Both the position numbers and the translations under genes were made by a program. The notes beneath the pieces are model-generated. The model did no database searches. It was not told where the DNA came from and worked only from the letters and a program-made list of their open reading frames with translations. Source: JABMRW01 sp964396965 (GTDB lineage Bacteria > Chloroflexota > Dehalococcoidia > Dehalococcoidales > BS750m-G39). Taken from it: 39,921 nucleotides of DNA. Within the stretch, counting starts at the first letter, position 1. Every line of letters starts with the position of its first letter. The stretch covers positions 1 to 39,921 of the forward strand of contig CAYNGD010000015.1 of NCBI GenBank assembly GCA_964396965.1. The letters are read 5' to 3'. This document shows positions 13,476 to 21,946 of this stretch, in pieces.

Positions 13476-14684
13476 GTGGTTACACTCTCCTGGCAGGAGA
13501 TAGTAAAAACGGCCGCCAGTCTGGGGGCCCGCCTGCGGCGGTATCTGGCTTCGGCGGTGGCCACTGTGGCCAAGACCGGCCCGATAGTCAACCGGGTGCT
13601 CGGCGTCCGCCTGCGGCTGCACCCCACCTGGGCGGTGGCCTTTATCCTGATAATAGCCATGGTGGTGACCCAGTTCCCCGAGGCCTACCCCGTCTGGCAG
13701 AGGCTAGTCCTGGGGATAGCCGCCAGCCTGCTCTTCTTTATCGTCGTGGGCTTTCGCGAGGTTGTCCTCAGCTTTCTGGCCATCAACCGGGGCATCCCGC
13801 TACAGCGGGTTACCCTGTTCGCTATCGGTGGGCTGCCCCAAATCGCCAAAGGGGACACCCAGCCCCTTCTGGAACTGCTCATGGCTACCGCCGGGCTTCT
13901 GCTCAACCTGGTGATAGCCGGCATACTCTACGCTGTTCACTCGGCGCTGGTCAACACCGCCAATGTGATGCTCGACGGCATCGTACTGTGGACAACCTAT
14001 CTCTATTTCCTGCTGACCCTGTTCCACTTTATCCCCGTCTTCCCCCTGGACGGGGGGAGGCTGCTGCGCACCCTGTTCTGGAAGCTCACCGGCGATTATG
14101 ACCGGGCCACCAACTTTGCCAGCTGGTCGGGACAGGGTGTGGGCCTGGTGCTGGTTGCCCTTGGCATCCTGCTGATGGTCCTATCGCGTCAGTGGTTCAA
14201 CGGCCTGATGCTGGTGTTCGTAGGCTGGGTCTTATACCTAGCCGCCCTCCAGAGCCGCCGCCAGACCGCCCTGCGGGAAGCCCTTCAGCACATCGCCGCC
14301 CGGGATATGATCAGCGGGGAAAGCCCAATTATAGCCACTCCCCAGCTCACCATCGGCCAGCTGGTGCGCAACTGCGTCCTGGTTACCGGCCAGCGCTACT
14401 TCGTCGTCGCCGAGGAGGGTAAGCTGCTGGGAGTGGTTACCATCAGCGACATCAAGCGGGTGGCCAAAAAGCGCTGGAACCGCACCAAAATAAGCAAGGC
14501 GATGACCCCGGCTCATCAGCTTAAGGTCGCCAGCGCCCGGCAGTCAGCCGCCAGCGTGCTGGAACTGATGGACGAGCTGGGAATCAAGCGGATGCCGGTT
14601 TTGGAAGATGATAAGGTAATCGGCGTCATCTCCCAGGACAACCTGAACCGTCTCAAAAAGACCCGCGTCGAACTGGGCGCCTGA
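13476..14684 (+). CDS. Site-2 protease (M50) homologue lacking the HExxH zinc motif, with CBS pair
   Basis: The 402-residue protein has the full architecture of CBS-containing M50 proteases. Six or so membrane segments lie up to residue 250, then two CBS domains (about 272-330 and 338-395). Where the family has HELGH, this protein has REVVL (residues 94-98, in VGFREVVLSFLA): both histidines are gone while the glutamate remains. The downstream GIPLQRVTLFAIGG and the second active-site motif FIPVFPLDGGR (185-195, with its aspartate) are intact, although the usual Asn before it is His184. Zinc-dependent proteolysis is therefore unlikely, and a pseudoprotease role in sequestering or guiding a membrane substrate is possible. 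The GTG start follows GAGGTGA. Confidence 0.85.
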   Translation: MVTLSWQEIVKTAASLGARLRRYLASAVATVAKTGPIVNRVLGVRLRLHPTWAVAFILIIAMVVTQFPEAYPVWQRLVLGIAASLLFFIVVGFREVVLSFLAINRGIPLQRVTLFAIGGLPQIAKGDTQPLLELLMATAGLLLNLVIAGILYAVHSALVNTANVMLDGIVLWTTYLYFLLTLFHFIPVFPLDGGRLLRTLFWKLTGDYDRATNFASWSGQGVGLVLVALGILLMVLSRQWFNGLMLVFVGWVLYLAALQSRRQTALREALQHIAARDMISGESPIIATPQLTIGQLVRNCVLVTGQRYFVVAEEGKLLGVVTISDIKRVAKKRWNRTKISKAMTPAHQLKVASARQSAASVLELMDELGIKRMPVLEDDKVIGVISQDNLNRLKKTRVELGA

Positions 14685-14689
14685 CCGGT

Positions 14690-16156
14690 CTAACCGCAGC
14701 AGTTACTGTCCAAGGTGCTGGCCTGAGCCTCAAGCGCCGACTGTTCCGCCATCTCGTTAATAACCTGCCGGTAGCGGCCCTCCTTGGCGTAGACCCGCCA
14801 CTCCGCCTGAAACCAGCGGAAGGGTCTTTCCGCCTCCGAGTTTATTATCAATCTCAGGTCACGGGGGTCACTGCTGAGCCAGGAAACATACCTGATGGTG
14901 GTGAGGGGGGTGCCGGTGGCTATGTCCACCTCGTAATGGTCGCGTTCAGTCCCGGTCAGCAGCCCCATCTGGTTGGTCTGCCAGTCCAGCCGCACCGTAC
15001 TCCTGGGGGCAGCCCTGGTCTTCAGGTAGAGCCGGCAGTCACCGGTGTCATCGGCACTGAACCAGCGCGCTTCCTCAAGGCCGGCAATAAAGGGAAAATG
15101 CGGCTGCAGAACAACCCGGTAGCTGCTACGGGTACTCCCCGCCGGGGATTCCCCGACCACGTCCTCCCACTCCTGCCAGTGGAAAAAAGAATCGTTGGTG
15201 TGCTCCAGGCTGCCGCTGCTGACCGGAACCTCGCCGACCACGTCCTCCCAGTAGTCCGTCCCCGGCAGCCAGCCGGCGGTATGCCCCAGACTGCCGCTTC
15301 TGACCAGGACGGAGCACTCTATCTCCCCGCCGAAGATATAGTCCAGAATCTGCCCGGCCAGGTAGCTGGCCACATCCTTTGATTCAGCGAAATCATTGTG
15401 GCCGTGCTCTCCGTAGTAGACCACGTCAGCACTATCAGTGTACTGGGCGGAGATGGGGATGATGGTGTCGTCCATGTTGTGGGGCATGACGTCAATACCG
15501 CCGACATTGAACTGCGGGCTGAAAGGGGCCGATTCCGCCGATATGAAAGCCAGCCAGTGCTTAGTCGCCGCCACCTGCTTCCCGTCCTCGGCGCTATCGT
15601 AGTAGATGATAGAGTTGGACACGCCCTGGTCGGAAATCAGCCCCAGGGTGTGGTAATAGTCAGCCAGCGAAGCGCCGCCGGTAAAGTAGTACTGCTGCAG
15701 GCTGCGGATAGGGCTGTTGATGGTGACCACCATGGCCGTCTTATCGGCCAGGCCGCCCACATTGTGGGCGACGGCGTAGAGGGCGGCCTTGCCCCCCATG
15801 CTGTGGCCGATTAAAATCAGGTTCTGCTTACCGGGCAGGTAGTCATTGATGCTCTGGGCGATGTTTACCGCCCAGGGGCCGAGAGCCACATCGTTGGGAT
15901 AACACCGCAGCAGGCGGTTAACCCTGACCTCGGTATCAGGGTTTGCCTGCTCGTAGCTGGCGATATAGGCCGGTAGCTGCTCATTAATGGCATCAGACAG
16001 AAGCTGCATACTGCAGGCAGTGCCGCCGGCGCCGTGCAGGAAAACGAAGTTCAGCTCCTTGACCTTGGTCGGTGCCGCCAGCGCCGGGCTGTACCAGCCG
16101 AGCTGAAGGCAGAGCCCGATAGCTAATAGCAGCATCAGCCTTTTCATCATGCTCAT
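14690..16156 (-). CDS. Secreted alpha/beta hydrolase with C-terminal duplicated segment
   Basis: The 488-residue protein has a signal peptide (residues 1-28, cleavage near ALA-AP). Its hydrolase domain has an HGAGG oxyanion loop (41-45), the nucleophile elbow GHSMGG (Ser119), a candidate acid in HNMDDTIIPIS (Asp229/230) and a histidine in GEHGHNDF. This is lipase-like, but the substrate is unknown. After the domain, two related segments of about 26 residues occur (287-312 and 314-339), both with SGSL.HT and WEDVVGE. Residues 345-470 look like a beta-rich C-terminal domain. The protein ends in SNCCG. Its ATG abuts the stop codon of the upstream antiporter gene, so the two are probably cotranscribed. 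Confidence 0.85.
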   Translation of the reverse strand: MSMMKRLMLLLAIGLCLQLGWYSPALAAPTKVKELNFVFLHGAGGTACSMQLLSDAINEQLPAYIASYEQANPDTEVRVNRLLRCYPNDVALGPWAVNIAQSINDYLPGKQNLILIGHSMGGKAALYAVAHNVGGLADKTAMVVTINSPIRSLQQYYFTGGASLADYYHTLGLISDQGVSNSIIYYDSAEDGKQVAATKHWLAFISAESAPFSPQFNVGGIDVMPHNMDDTIIPISAQYTDSADVVYYGEHGHNDFAESKDVASYLAGQILDYIFGGEIECSVLVRSGSLGHTAGWLPGTDYWEDVVGEVPVSSGSLEHTNDSFFHWQEWEDVVGESPAGSTRSSYRVVLQPHFPFIAGLEEARWFSADDTGDCRLYLKTRAAPRSTVRLDWQTNQMGLLTGTERDHYEVDIATGTPLTTIRYVSWLSSDPRDLRLIINSEAERPFRWFQAEWRVYAKEGRYRQVINEMAEQSALEAQASTLDSNCCG

Positions 16157-17317
16157 CTATCTAGCCTTGACCGCTTCCTTCCTCAGAACGTACTTGCCCA
16201 GGGCCGGCGCCACCGTGGAGGTCACCAGGGCCAGAATCACAAAAATACTGAACAGACTCTCCCCGATTAAGCCCAGCCGGATAGAAATATCGGCCACCAC
16301 CAGTACCAGGCTTAGCATGGCGGTATGAAACAACCCAAAGGCTATACTTCTTCTCATATTTATTCCACTCAGCCGGCTGGCCACGGTCACGCTGGCTATC
16401 TTGGCCAGCATCCCCACGGCGATTATAAGCACCAGCAGGGTGATATTATTCAGGTTGGTAAAGACGGCCAGTAAGTTCACTTTAGCGCCGGTGAAGATAA
16501 AAAACAAGGGGACAAAAAAGCTGTAGCCAAAGCTCTGCAATTTCTCGCTCTCCAGCGTCCTCGTGGGCAGAATCTCGGAAATCAAAAGCCCGGCGATAAA
16601 GGCGCCGATAATGGAGTGAAAACCGAGCTGGAGGGAGACCGCCCCCAGCAGAAATATCAGGGCAAAGGCCACCCTCATCTCCATTTCAAAGTAGCCCTTG
16701 CGGAACAGCTTGGCGGTAATCTTGCGGCGCAGCCTTCTCTTGTTGATTATCCAGGGAACCAAGAAAAGAAAAACAATGCCGAGCAGGGAGTAGAAAAGGC
16801 GGGCCTCAAGCTGGCCCTGGATGGTGGCCAGGACAAAGGCGAGCAGGAACAGGCTCAGGATATCAACCAGAATCACCGAGGCCAGCAGCAGCCGGGAGAG
16901 GCGCGGGGGCAGGTTCAGTTCCCTCAGTATCGGTAGTATCAGCCCCAGGGAGGTGGTGCACACTATCGTCCCCAGCAGCAGGGGATTAACACCCGCCCAG
17001 GGAGCGATAAAGTAGCCGGCGGCAAAGGGCACCACCACCGAGACCAGGCCGATGGCCAGCGCCTTCCTGATGCTCTTCCAGCGCATCCGCCCCATTTCCG
17101 TCTCCAGGCCGGCCAGAAACATAAGGTAGACCAGGCCGAAGGTGGAGAAGAAATCAATGACGGGGCTGTCGGGGACCAGGTCAAAGAGTGTCTTGCCGAT
17201 GATGATACCGAACAGTATCTCGGCGACGATGACCGGCAGGCCGGACCGCCGCGCCAGGGGCGGCAGCAGGACTACCCCGCCAAAAACGATGACCAGGGTG
17301 AGCGCCAGTGAATCCAT
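16157..17317 (-). CDS. CPA2-family cation:proton antiporter
   Basis: This 386-residue, roughly 12-helix protein belongs to the Kef/NapA-like Na+(K+)/H+ exchanger family. Recognisable segments are PVIVAEILFGIIIG, VYLMFLAGLETEM, CTTSLGLILPILREL, ASVILVDILSLFLL and FIAGLLISEILP. It lacks the TrkA-N/RCK regulatory domain of KefB/KefC and stops after the membrane core. It would couple the proton gradient to monovalent cation movement. The stop codon is immediately followed by the start codon of the secreted hydrolase (TAG-ATG), an unusual pairing of functions. Confidence 0.9.
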   Translation of the reverse strand: MDSLALTLVIVFGGVVLLPPLARRSGLPVIVAEILFGIIIGKTLFDLVPDSPVIDFFSTFGLVYLMFLAGLETEMGRMRWKSIRKALAIGLVSVVVPFAAGYFIAPWAGVNPLLLGTIVCTTSLGLILPILRELNLPPRLSRLLLASVILVDILSLFLLAFVLATIQGQLEARLFYSLLGIVFLFLVPWIINKRRLRRKITAKLFRKGYFEMEMRVAFALIFLLGAVSLQLGFHSIIGAFIAGLLISEILPTRTLESEKLQSFGYSFFVPLFFIFTGAKVNLLAVFTNLNNITLLVLIIAVGMLAKIASVTVASRLSGINMRRSIAFGLFHTAMLSLVLVVADISIRLGLIGESLFSIFVILALVTSTVAPALGKYVLRKEAVKAR

Positions 17318-17390
17318 AGCCTAATTAGTATAAGGCGTTGGCTGGCAGGTCACAAGGGGAACCCTGATTGGGAATGCTAGCGAGAAAGGG

Positions 17391-17423
17391 GGCCAAAGCG
17401 GTGCTGGCTAGCCTGCTTTGGCC
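17391..17423 (-). terminator. Hairpin over the metF stop codon
   Basis: GGCCAAAGC and GCTTTGGCC form a perfect 9-bp stem with a 15-nt loop that includes the metF stop codon. The T-tract that follows on the minus strand is weak (CCCTTTCTC), so I call it a possible terminator only. Confidence 0.4.
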
Positions 17424-18298
17424 GGAGAGGCCAGCCCCAGCGGCTTCAGGCCCAGGTTGGCCACTATCTGGCTTACCGCTTCAGCCTGGTTGAGGGTGTA
17501 GAAATGGAAGTAGCGGAGGCCATGCCCCAGCAGGTCGGCGCACTGCTCGGTAGCCACCTCCACGCCGACCTTGGCCGCCTCATCCCCCGCCTTCTCCAGC
17601 CGCCGCATGATTTTACCGGGCAGGGTGGCGCCACACATCTGGCAGAACTTTTGTACCTGGTCGAGGCCGATGATAGGCATAATCCCGGCGATGATGGGGA
17701 CGGTGATGCCGGCCTTCTCCGCCCGCTCCCTGAAATCGTAGAAATAGCGGTTGTCGAAGAACATCTGGGTAATGGCGAAGTCGGCGCCGGCGTCAATCTT
17801 CTTCTTGGCGTAGAACAGGTCTTTTGCCAGGCTCGGCGCCTCGATATGCCCCTCGGGATAGACCGCCACCCCGATGGAGAAGCCACCCACCATAACCGCC
17901 AGCCTGACCAGGTCGGTGGCATAACAATAGCCGCCTTTGGGGGCGGTAAACTTATCGGTACCCCTGGGGGGGTCGCCCCTGAGGGCGAGGACGTTGTCAA
18001 CGCCCCACTTCTTGTAGTCTTCCAGAATCTGTTTGAGCTCCTCGGCGCTCTGGTCAACGCAGGTGAGGTGGGGCATGGGGTTGAGCGGGGTCTCCCGCCT
18101 GATGCGCTCGATAATATGACGGGTATTCTTGAGGGTGCCGCCGCCGGCACCGTAGGTCACCGAGACGAAGGTCGGCGATAGTGTTTCCAGCCTGGCTATA
18201 GTCTGGAATAACCGGGCTTCGCCGGCCTCGTTTTTGGGGGGGAAGAACTCAAAAGAGAGGCTGCTGCCCCGCTCCTTGATAAGCTCGCCTATTTTCAT
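17408..18298 (-). CDS. metF: Methylenetetrahydrofolate reductase
   Basis: The 296-residue FAD-dependent TIM-barrel enzyme reduces 5,10-methylene-THF to 5-methyl-THF. It shows LSFEFFPPKNEAGEARLF, TPTFVSVTYGAGG-type sequence (LSPTFVSVTYGAGGG), PMPHLTCVD, NVLALRGDPP and FAITQMFFDN, all standard MetF motifs. It serves methionine synthesis and, in acetogen-like anaerobes, the methyl branch of the Wood-Ljungdahl pathway. The chosen ATG at 18296-18298 overlaps the stop codon of the upstream membrane gene as ATGA; upstream in-frame sequence is not MetF-like. No metV partner is adjacent. It is the last gene of the operon starting at 19769. Confidence 0.93.
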   Translation of the reverse strand: MKIGELIKERGSSLSFEFFPPKNEAGEARLFQTIARLETLSPTFVSVTYGAGGGTLKNTRHIIERIRRETPLNPMPHLTCVDQSAEELKQILEDYKKWGVDNVLALRGDPPRGTDKFTAPKGGYCYATDLVRLAVMVGGFSIGVAVYPEGHIEAPSLAKDLFYAKKKIDAGADFAITQMFFDNRYFYDFRERAEKAGITVPIIAGIMPIIGLDQVQKFCQMCGATLPGKIMRRLEKAGDEAAKVGVEVATEQCADLLGHGLRYFHFYTLNQAEAVSQIVANLGLKPLGLASPAKAG

Positions 18299-18552
18299 CG
18301 CTCTGTCTCTCTCGCTTTCTGCCTGAAAATAAAGGGCAGGCAAATGTGCAGGACTAACAAAACAAGAAAGGGAAGCCACAGGTTGTCATGCAACCTGAAA
18401 GCCAAGCTCTTGCTCAGCCAGCCCAGGTTTATGGTCCCAGCCACCCCGAAATTAGTGATGCCGAAGCCGGTAATAAGAAAGAGCAAGGTCACCGCCAGCA
18501 GCAGCCACTGTACCGTCCTCTTGGCCAGCTCGACAACGGCTGCCTGCCTCAT
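18295..18552 (-). CDS. Small two-helix membrane protein, possibly cytochrome b-like
   Basis: The 85-residue protein has two clear membrane helices (VQWLLLAVTLLFLITGFGI and NLWLPFLVLLVLHICLPFIF). Histidines in RLHDNL and LLVLHI sit at the ends of the second helix, a pattern seen in small haem-b membrane anchors such as DUF4405-like proteins. Haem binding is inference. It lies between the ferritin-like gene and metF, overlapping metF by 4 bp, so the two products are made in a coupled way. Confidence 0.6.
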   Translation of the reverse strand: MRQAAVVELAKRTVQWLLLAVTLLFLITGFGITNFGVAGTINLGWLSKSLAFRLHDNLWLPFLVLLVLHICLPFIFRQKARETER

Positions 18553-18595
18553 GACCCCAAAAACTCCTTAGCCACATCCCACTCCTTAATCCTGG

Positions 18596-19066
18596 CTACC
18601 CCCCGTCGGTCTGGGGGAAAGCGACCTCGGTATAGAGAAACTCCACCTTCTGCTTGTGCCCCAGCTCCTGCGCCGCCAGCTGCTCCAGCAGGCTTCTCAC
18701 CCTTCCCGCTGGGTGCGCCCTGGCCAGCCTCAAGTAGAACTCATGGGAGGCCTTCTCCCGGTTGGCCGCCGCCAGGAAGACCTCCTTGAGCTTCATGCCG
18801 GGGGTTATTTCGGGTTGCTCAAGATATTCGGCGATCTTGTAGTCCAGGACCTGCTCTTTCCTAAGTCCCCCCTCCCCGAGCTCGCCCCGCAGGTATCTCC
18901 TCAGCAGCCCCTCATGCCCCTCCTCCTCCCGCCTCAGCCTCAAGAAGGCGTCACTGGCGGCGGCGTTGGTCACCTTCCGGCTCAAGTTACCATAAAGCTG
19001 CTGTGACTCAATCTCCTTCTCTATCGCCTTCTCCAGGACGCTCTGCACCGTCAGTTGAGCTACCAT
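18596..19066 (-). CDS. Ferritin-like di-iron protein (rubrerythrin type, no rubredoxin domain)
   Basis: The 156-residue four-helix protein has the carboxylate pattern of the ferritin-like superfamily: EKEIESQQLY, REEEGHEGLL, NREKASHEFY and AQELGHKQKVEFLY. The paired ExxH motifs are the expected di-iron ligands. The C-terminal rubredoxin CxxC pairs of true rubrerythrin are missing, so a separate reductant would be needed if it reduces peroxide. It lies in a row with UspA and a metallothionein-like gene, which fits an oxidative or metal stress role. Confidence 0.85.
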   Translation of the reverse strand: MVAQLTVQSVLEKAIEKEIESQQLYGNLSRKVTNAAASDAFLRLRREEEGHEGLLRRYLRGELGEGGLRKEQVLDYKIAEYLEQPEITPGMKLKEVFLAAANREKASHEFYLRLARAHPAGRVRSLLEQLAAQELGHKQKVEFLYTEVAFPQTDGG

Positions 19067-19105
19067 GGTCAGTCCCGCCGCCTTTCTCGCCTTATTGCCC
19101 CACCC

Positions 19106-19579
19106 CTAAACGCTGCCGACGCAGCCCGGTGCCTTGACCATCAAAATAGGGGCACAGTTAGACCTGAAGACCTTTTCGGCAACGCTGCCGTGGGCCCACC
19201 GGCTGGGACCAGAGCGGCCGTGACTGGCCATAATAATTAGGTCACAACCCTCGTTGGTGGCGAAGAGAACAATTTCATCGGCCGGCTTCCCCAGGAGCAC
19301 CTCGGTCAGCACCTTGAACCCCTTTTTGGCCAGCGGCTTGGCTATCCTGTCCAGATACTTACGGGCCTGCCTCTCATATTTGCCCACCGCCTCAGGCGCC
19401 AAACGCTGCCCAAGCATCTGAGAGTAATCATCCATAACCCTGAATCCGCTGACGCGCTCGGTGACGCTGACCAGCATGACCTCCGCCCCCGCCGAGCACC
19501 CCGCCAGGCTCTCAACGTGGGGAAGAACACTCTCGGCCAGCTTGGAGCCGTCCAGCGGTACCAGAATCTTCTTATACAT
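19106..19579 (-). CDS. Universal stress protein, UspA family
   Basis: The 157-residue single Usp domain begins MYKKILVPLDGSKLAESVLP. The nucleotide-binding loop near the end reads ASHGRSGPSRWAHGSVAEKV, matching the G-2x-G-9x-G(S) ATP-binding type. The ATG at 19577-19579 follows AAAGAGG; an upstream frame extension runs antisense-like through the neighbouring small gene and is not Usp. It is the second gene after the copy B promoter, 31 bp downstream of the metallothionein-like gene. Confidence 0.92.
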   Translation of the reverse strand: MYKKILVPLDGSKLAESVLPHVESLAGCSAGAEVMLVSVTERVSGFRVMDDYSQMLGQRLAPEAVGKYERQARKYLDRIAKPLAKKGFKVLTEVLLGKPADEIVLFATNEGCDLIIMASHGRSGPSRWAHGSVAEKVFRSNCAPILMVKAPGCVGSV

Positions 19580-19610
19580 CTTGACCTCTTTCCCCGGCCC
19601 CAGCCGGCTT

Positions 19611-19769
19611 CTATTCCTCGGCCTTAGGCTCTTCCTCGACGACGGTGCAGCAGCCACACTCACACTGTCCGCCGGTGGCGCAGGGCTCACAGCAGTACAT
19701 TACCCCATCTTTCTCATAGCCCTCCTCACCAATAACGCAACCGCATGCCGGGCAAATCTGTTCTGCCAT
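19611..19769 (-). CDS. Cysteine-rich metallothionein-like microprotein
   Basis: The 52-residue protein begins MAEQICPACGCVIGEEGYEK and continues with YCCEPCATGGQCECGCC before an acidic tail. It has 11 cysteines arranged as CxxCxC, CCxxC and CxCxCC. The layout resembles bacterial metallothioneins (SmtA/BmtA type, including the G.YCCEPCA.G knuckle), which bind zinc, cadmium or copper. The ATG at 19767-19769 follows AAAGGAGG. It is the first gene behind the copy B promoter and opposite the Cu+ ATPase operon, which supports metal buffering as its job. Confidence 0.82.
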   Translation of the reverse strand: MAEQICPACGCVIGEEGYEKDGVMYCCEPCATGGQCECGCCTVVEEEPKAEE

Positions 19770-19846
19770 TTCTAATTACCTCCTTTTACTCTGTTAGCTC
19801 TACCAGCGCCCGCTTCCCGGAACCCCAGGTAGACAACACCAATAAT

Positions 19847-19913
19847 AGAATAGCGGGCAGGCAATAACGAAGTCATAAAATCGGGGGGTGAAAAGTTACA
19901 AAATTATGACATT
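19847..19913 (-). promoter_or_regulatory. Copy B of the 44-bp regulon promoter element, firing left
   Basis: The 44-bp block at 19870-19913, read on the minus strand, is identical to copy C (22650-22693) at 42 of 44 positions. It carries half-sites TGTCATA and TGTAACT 11 bp apart, a CACCCCCCG tract and TTATGACTT. Similarity continues for another 12-15 bp. A -10 candidate TATTCT lies at 19847-19852. The element sits between the kinase stop codon (19921) and the metallothionein-like gene (start 19769). Confidence 0.8.
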
Positions 19914-19920
19914 AGCGGCG

Positions 19921-21804
19921 CTATGATGGTGATTCATCTTCAGGAGGCTGATGTTCCCGGTTCAGGGGCAGGGTGAAGAAGAAGGTGGAGCCACGTCCCA
20001 CCTCCGACTCCACCCATATCCGGCCGCCGTGCGCTGCTACCAGCCGCTGGCAGACCAGCAGCCCCAGCCCCACCCCCCGCACGCGGCTGGGCCGGGACTC
20101 CTCCAGGCGCTGGAAGGGGGCGAAAAGCTTGGCCTGGTCGGCCGGGGATATACCCACCCCCTGGTCAGTAACCCCGATAACCAGCTCCTCCTCACCCAGC
20201 TCAACGGTGACCTTTATCTCCCCTCCCTGGGGCGAATACTTGACGGCGTTCTCCAGAAGATTGTAGAGGATGCGCTCCAGCCGCAGGGGGTCGGCATAGA
20301 CCGTGGGCAGATCCGGGGGGAGGCTGACCACAAACTGGTGGGCGGAAGTCTGGCGCTTTATCCGGTCGACAGTGTCCTGAACCACTTTCCTGATATCGGT
20401 AGCCTCGGTGTAAAGGACCAGGCGTTCCGCCTGAACACGGGACAGCTCAAGGAGGTTGCCCAATAATTGGGACAGTGCCTCTGACTCAAGAGCGGCATCC
20501 TCGAGCAGCTGGCGGGTCTCCTTTTCCGAAAGGTGGCTGCCTTCGCTCAAGACGGTGTTGAGTGCCCCCATAATCACCGTCAGGGGACTGCGCAGCTCGT
20601 GGGAAACCAGGCTGATAAAATCGTCCTTGAGCTGGTCCAGCTTTCTTTGCTCGGTGATGTCCCTTAGCATCGACCGGCTGGCTATCACCCTTCCCTCTTC
20701 ATCAACTATCGGCCGCACCGACAGACTAGCCCACCGGCTGGTGCCATCCGCCCGGCGAATCTCTACCTCTTCGTCATGAATTTCCTGGCCGGCTAGGAAC
20801 CTATCGAACAGCTTCCGCGCCTTGGCCCGGCCCTTGGGGGTACCGGCGTAAAGGTCGGCCACCGGCCGCCCCACCATCTCAACCCGGCTGTAACCCAAAA
20901 GCTCGGCCGCCCGGCGGTTGGCCCGCATGATAAAGCCGTTGGTCCCCACCGAGAGGTAGGCATCGGGGGCTTCCTCATAGAGGTCCCGGTACCTCTCCTC
21001 GCTCTGCTTCAGGTTCCTGAAGAGCAGGTTATAGGGCTTGACCAGCCCGGTCTCGATGATGGCCTTGTAGATAAGATAGAAGGCGACAATCTTTAAGAAG
21101 TGCCCGATGAGGTTGGCCAGGCCGTAGGGGCTCTGGTAGAGAGTGAAGGCCAGCTCCGAGGCGATGGTCACCACGATGGCGGCCAGCAGAAACCGTAAAA
21201 CGTTGGCATCAAACTGCCGGCGTTGCTGCCACATAGTGAAGACCGCCCCCACCAGCAGCAGGGAAATGATATACTCGCTGACTATTTTAAAGGGGGTAAG
21301 CCCCACGCCTTCGACAAAGCAGACGGGGAAGTCCTGCCAGTAGAAAATGGAGGTCAGCAGCAGGGCGGTGACCAGGGCGTAGCCCCCGAGCAGCCAGTTA
21401 ACCCTCAGGCGGCGGCCGATGAGCAGCGGCGCAATAAGCAGGGAGAGGCCCTGTATATAGCGGGCGCCAATCCAGAGCTGGGTGGCCAGGTTAGTCCCGT
21501 AGTCGGGGAAGACACCCATCCCCGAATAAGCCAGGGTATGGGCCAAATCCAGCATTCCGACAAACAGGAAGGCGATGCCGATAAAGATAAAATAGCTGTT
21601 ATCCAGCAGGCGGCGCGCGTTCCAGGCGACGATAAAAATGCTGAAGGCGACCAGAACGCTGAATATCTCGGCGATGCTGTGGAAAAGGAGGTAGTGGTAG
21701 CGGCTGGCGAAATACAGGCCGGTAAAAAGGGCGGCACCGACCAGTATAGCCAGATACCAGCCCGGCTTGCTGAGTTCCTTTATCCCTGTCCGGAAGCTGT
21801 TCAT
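19921..21804 (-). CDS. MASE3-PAS sensor histidine kinase
   Basis: The 627-residue membrane protein has an N-terminal block of seven or so helices (residues 18-250). The sequence FHSIAEIFSVLVAFSIFIVA matches the MASE3 sensory domain. A PAS domain follows (about 268-388, with ADGTSRWASLSVRP and DITEQRK), then HisKA with SHELRSPL (His402) and HATPase_c with the N box NLLENAVKYSP and glycine boxes DQGVGIS and GVGLGL. The signal is unknown; MASE3 domains are thought to sense membrane or cytoplasmic ligands. It diverges from the response regulator gene, its most likely partner. Confidence 0.93.
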   Translation of the reverse strand: MNSFRTGIKELSKPGWYLAILVGAALFTGLYFASRYHYLLFHSIAEIFSVLVAFSIFIVAWNARRLLDNSYFIFIGIAFLFVGMLDLAHTLAYSGMGVFPDYGTNLATQLWIGARYIQGLSLLIAPLLIGRRLRVNWLLGGYALVTALLLTSIFYWQDFPVCFVEGVGLTPFKIVSEYIISLLLVGAVFTMWQQRRQFDANVLRFLLAAIVVTIASELAFTLYQSPYGLANLIGHFLKIVAFYLIYKAIIETGLVKPYNLLFRNLKQSEERYRDLYEEAPDAYLSVGTNGFIMRANRRAAELLGYSRVEMVGRPVADLYAGTPKGRAKARKLFDRFLAGQEIHDEEVEIRRADGTSRWASLSVRPIVDEEGRVIASRSMLRDITEQRKLDQLKDDFISLVSHELRSPLTVIMGALNTVLSEGSHLSEKETRQLLEDAALESEALSQLLGNLLELSRVQAERLVLYTEATDIRKVVQDTVDRIKRQTSAHQFVVSLPPDLPTVYADPLRLERILYNLLENAVKYSPQGGEIKVTVELGEEELVIGVTDQGVGISPADQAKLFAPFQRLEESRPSRVRGVGLGLLVCQRLVAAHGGRIWVESEVGRGSTFFFTLPLNREHQPPEDESPS

Positions 21805-21827
21805 AACTACCTTACTACCTTGGCGTG

Positions 21828-21856
21828 ATGATACCCTGACAAAGCCCCGGCGTCAA
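21828..21856 (-). promoter_or_regulatory. Predicted sigma70 promoter for the histidine kinase gene
   Basis: On the minus strand -35 TTGACG (21851-21856) and -10 TATCAT (21828-21833) are 17 bp apart, about 24 bp before the ATG at 21804. Confidence 0.6.
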
Positions 21857-21885
21857 GCTGGTATTTTCAGCTACAGCCGTCGGCT

Positions 21886-21914
21886 TTGACATCCCGCCAT
21901 CATCAGGCTATTAT
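21886..21914 (+). promoter_or_regulatory. Predicted sigma70 promoter for the response regulator gene
   Basis: A consensus -35 TTGACA (21886-21891) and -10 TATTAT (21909-21914) are 17 bp apart. The GTG start is at 21947. The kinase and regulator therefore have separate divergent promoters within 140 bp, and neither shows the 44-bp element. Confidence 0.7.
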
Positions 21915-21946
21915 TACCAGAGAATAAAATTTCGCCTGGAGATAGA

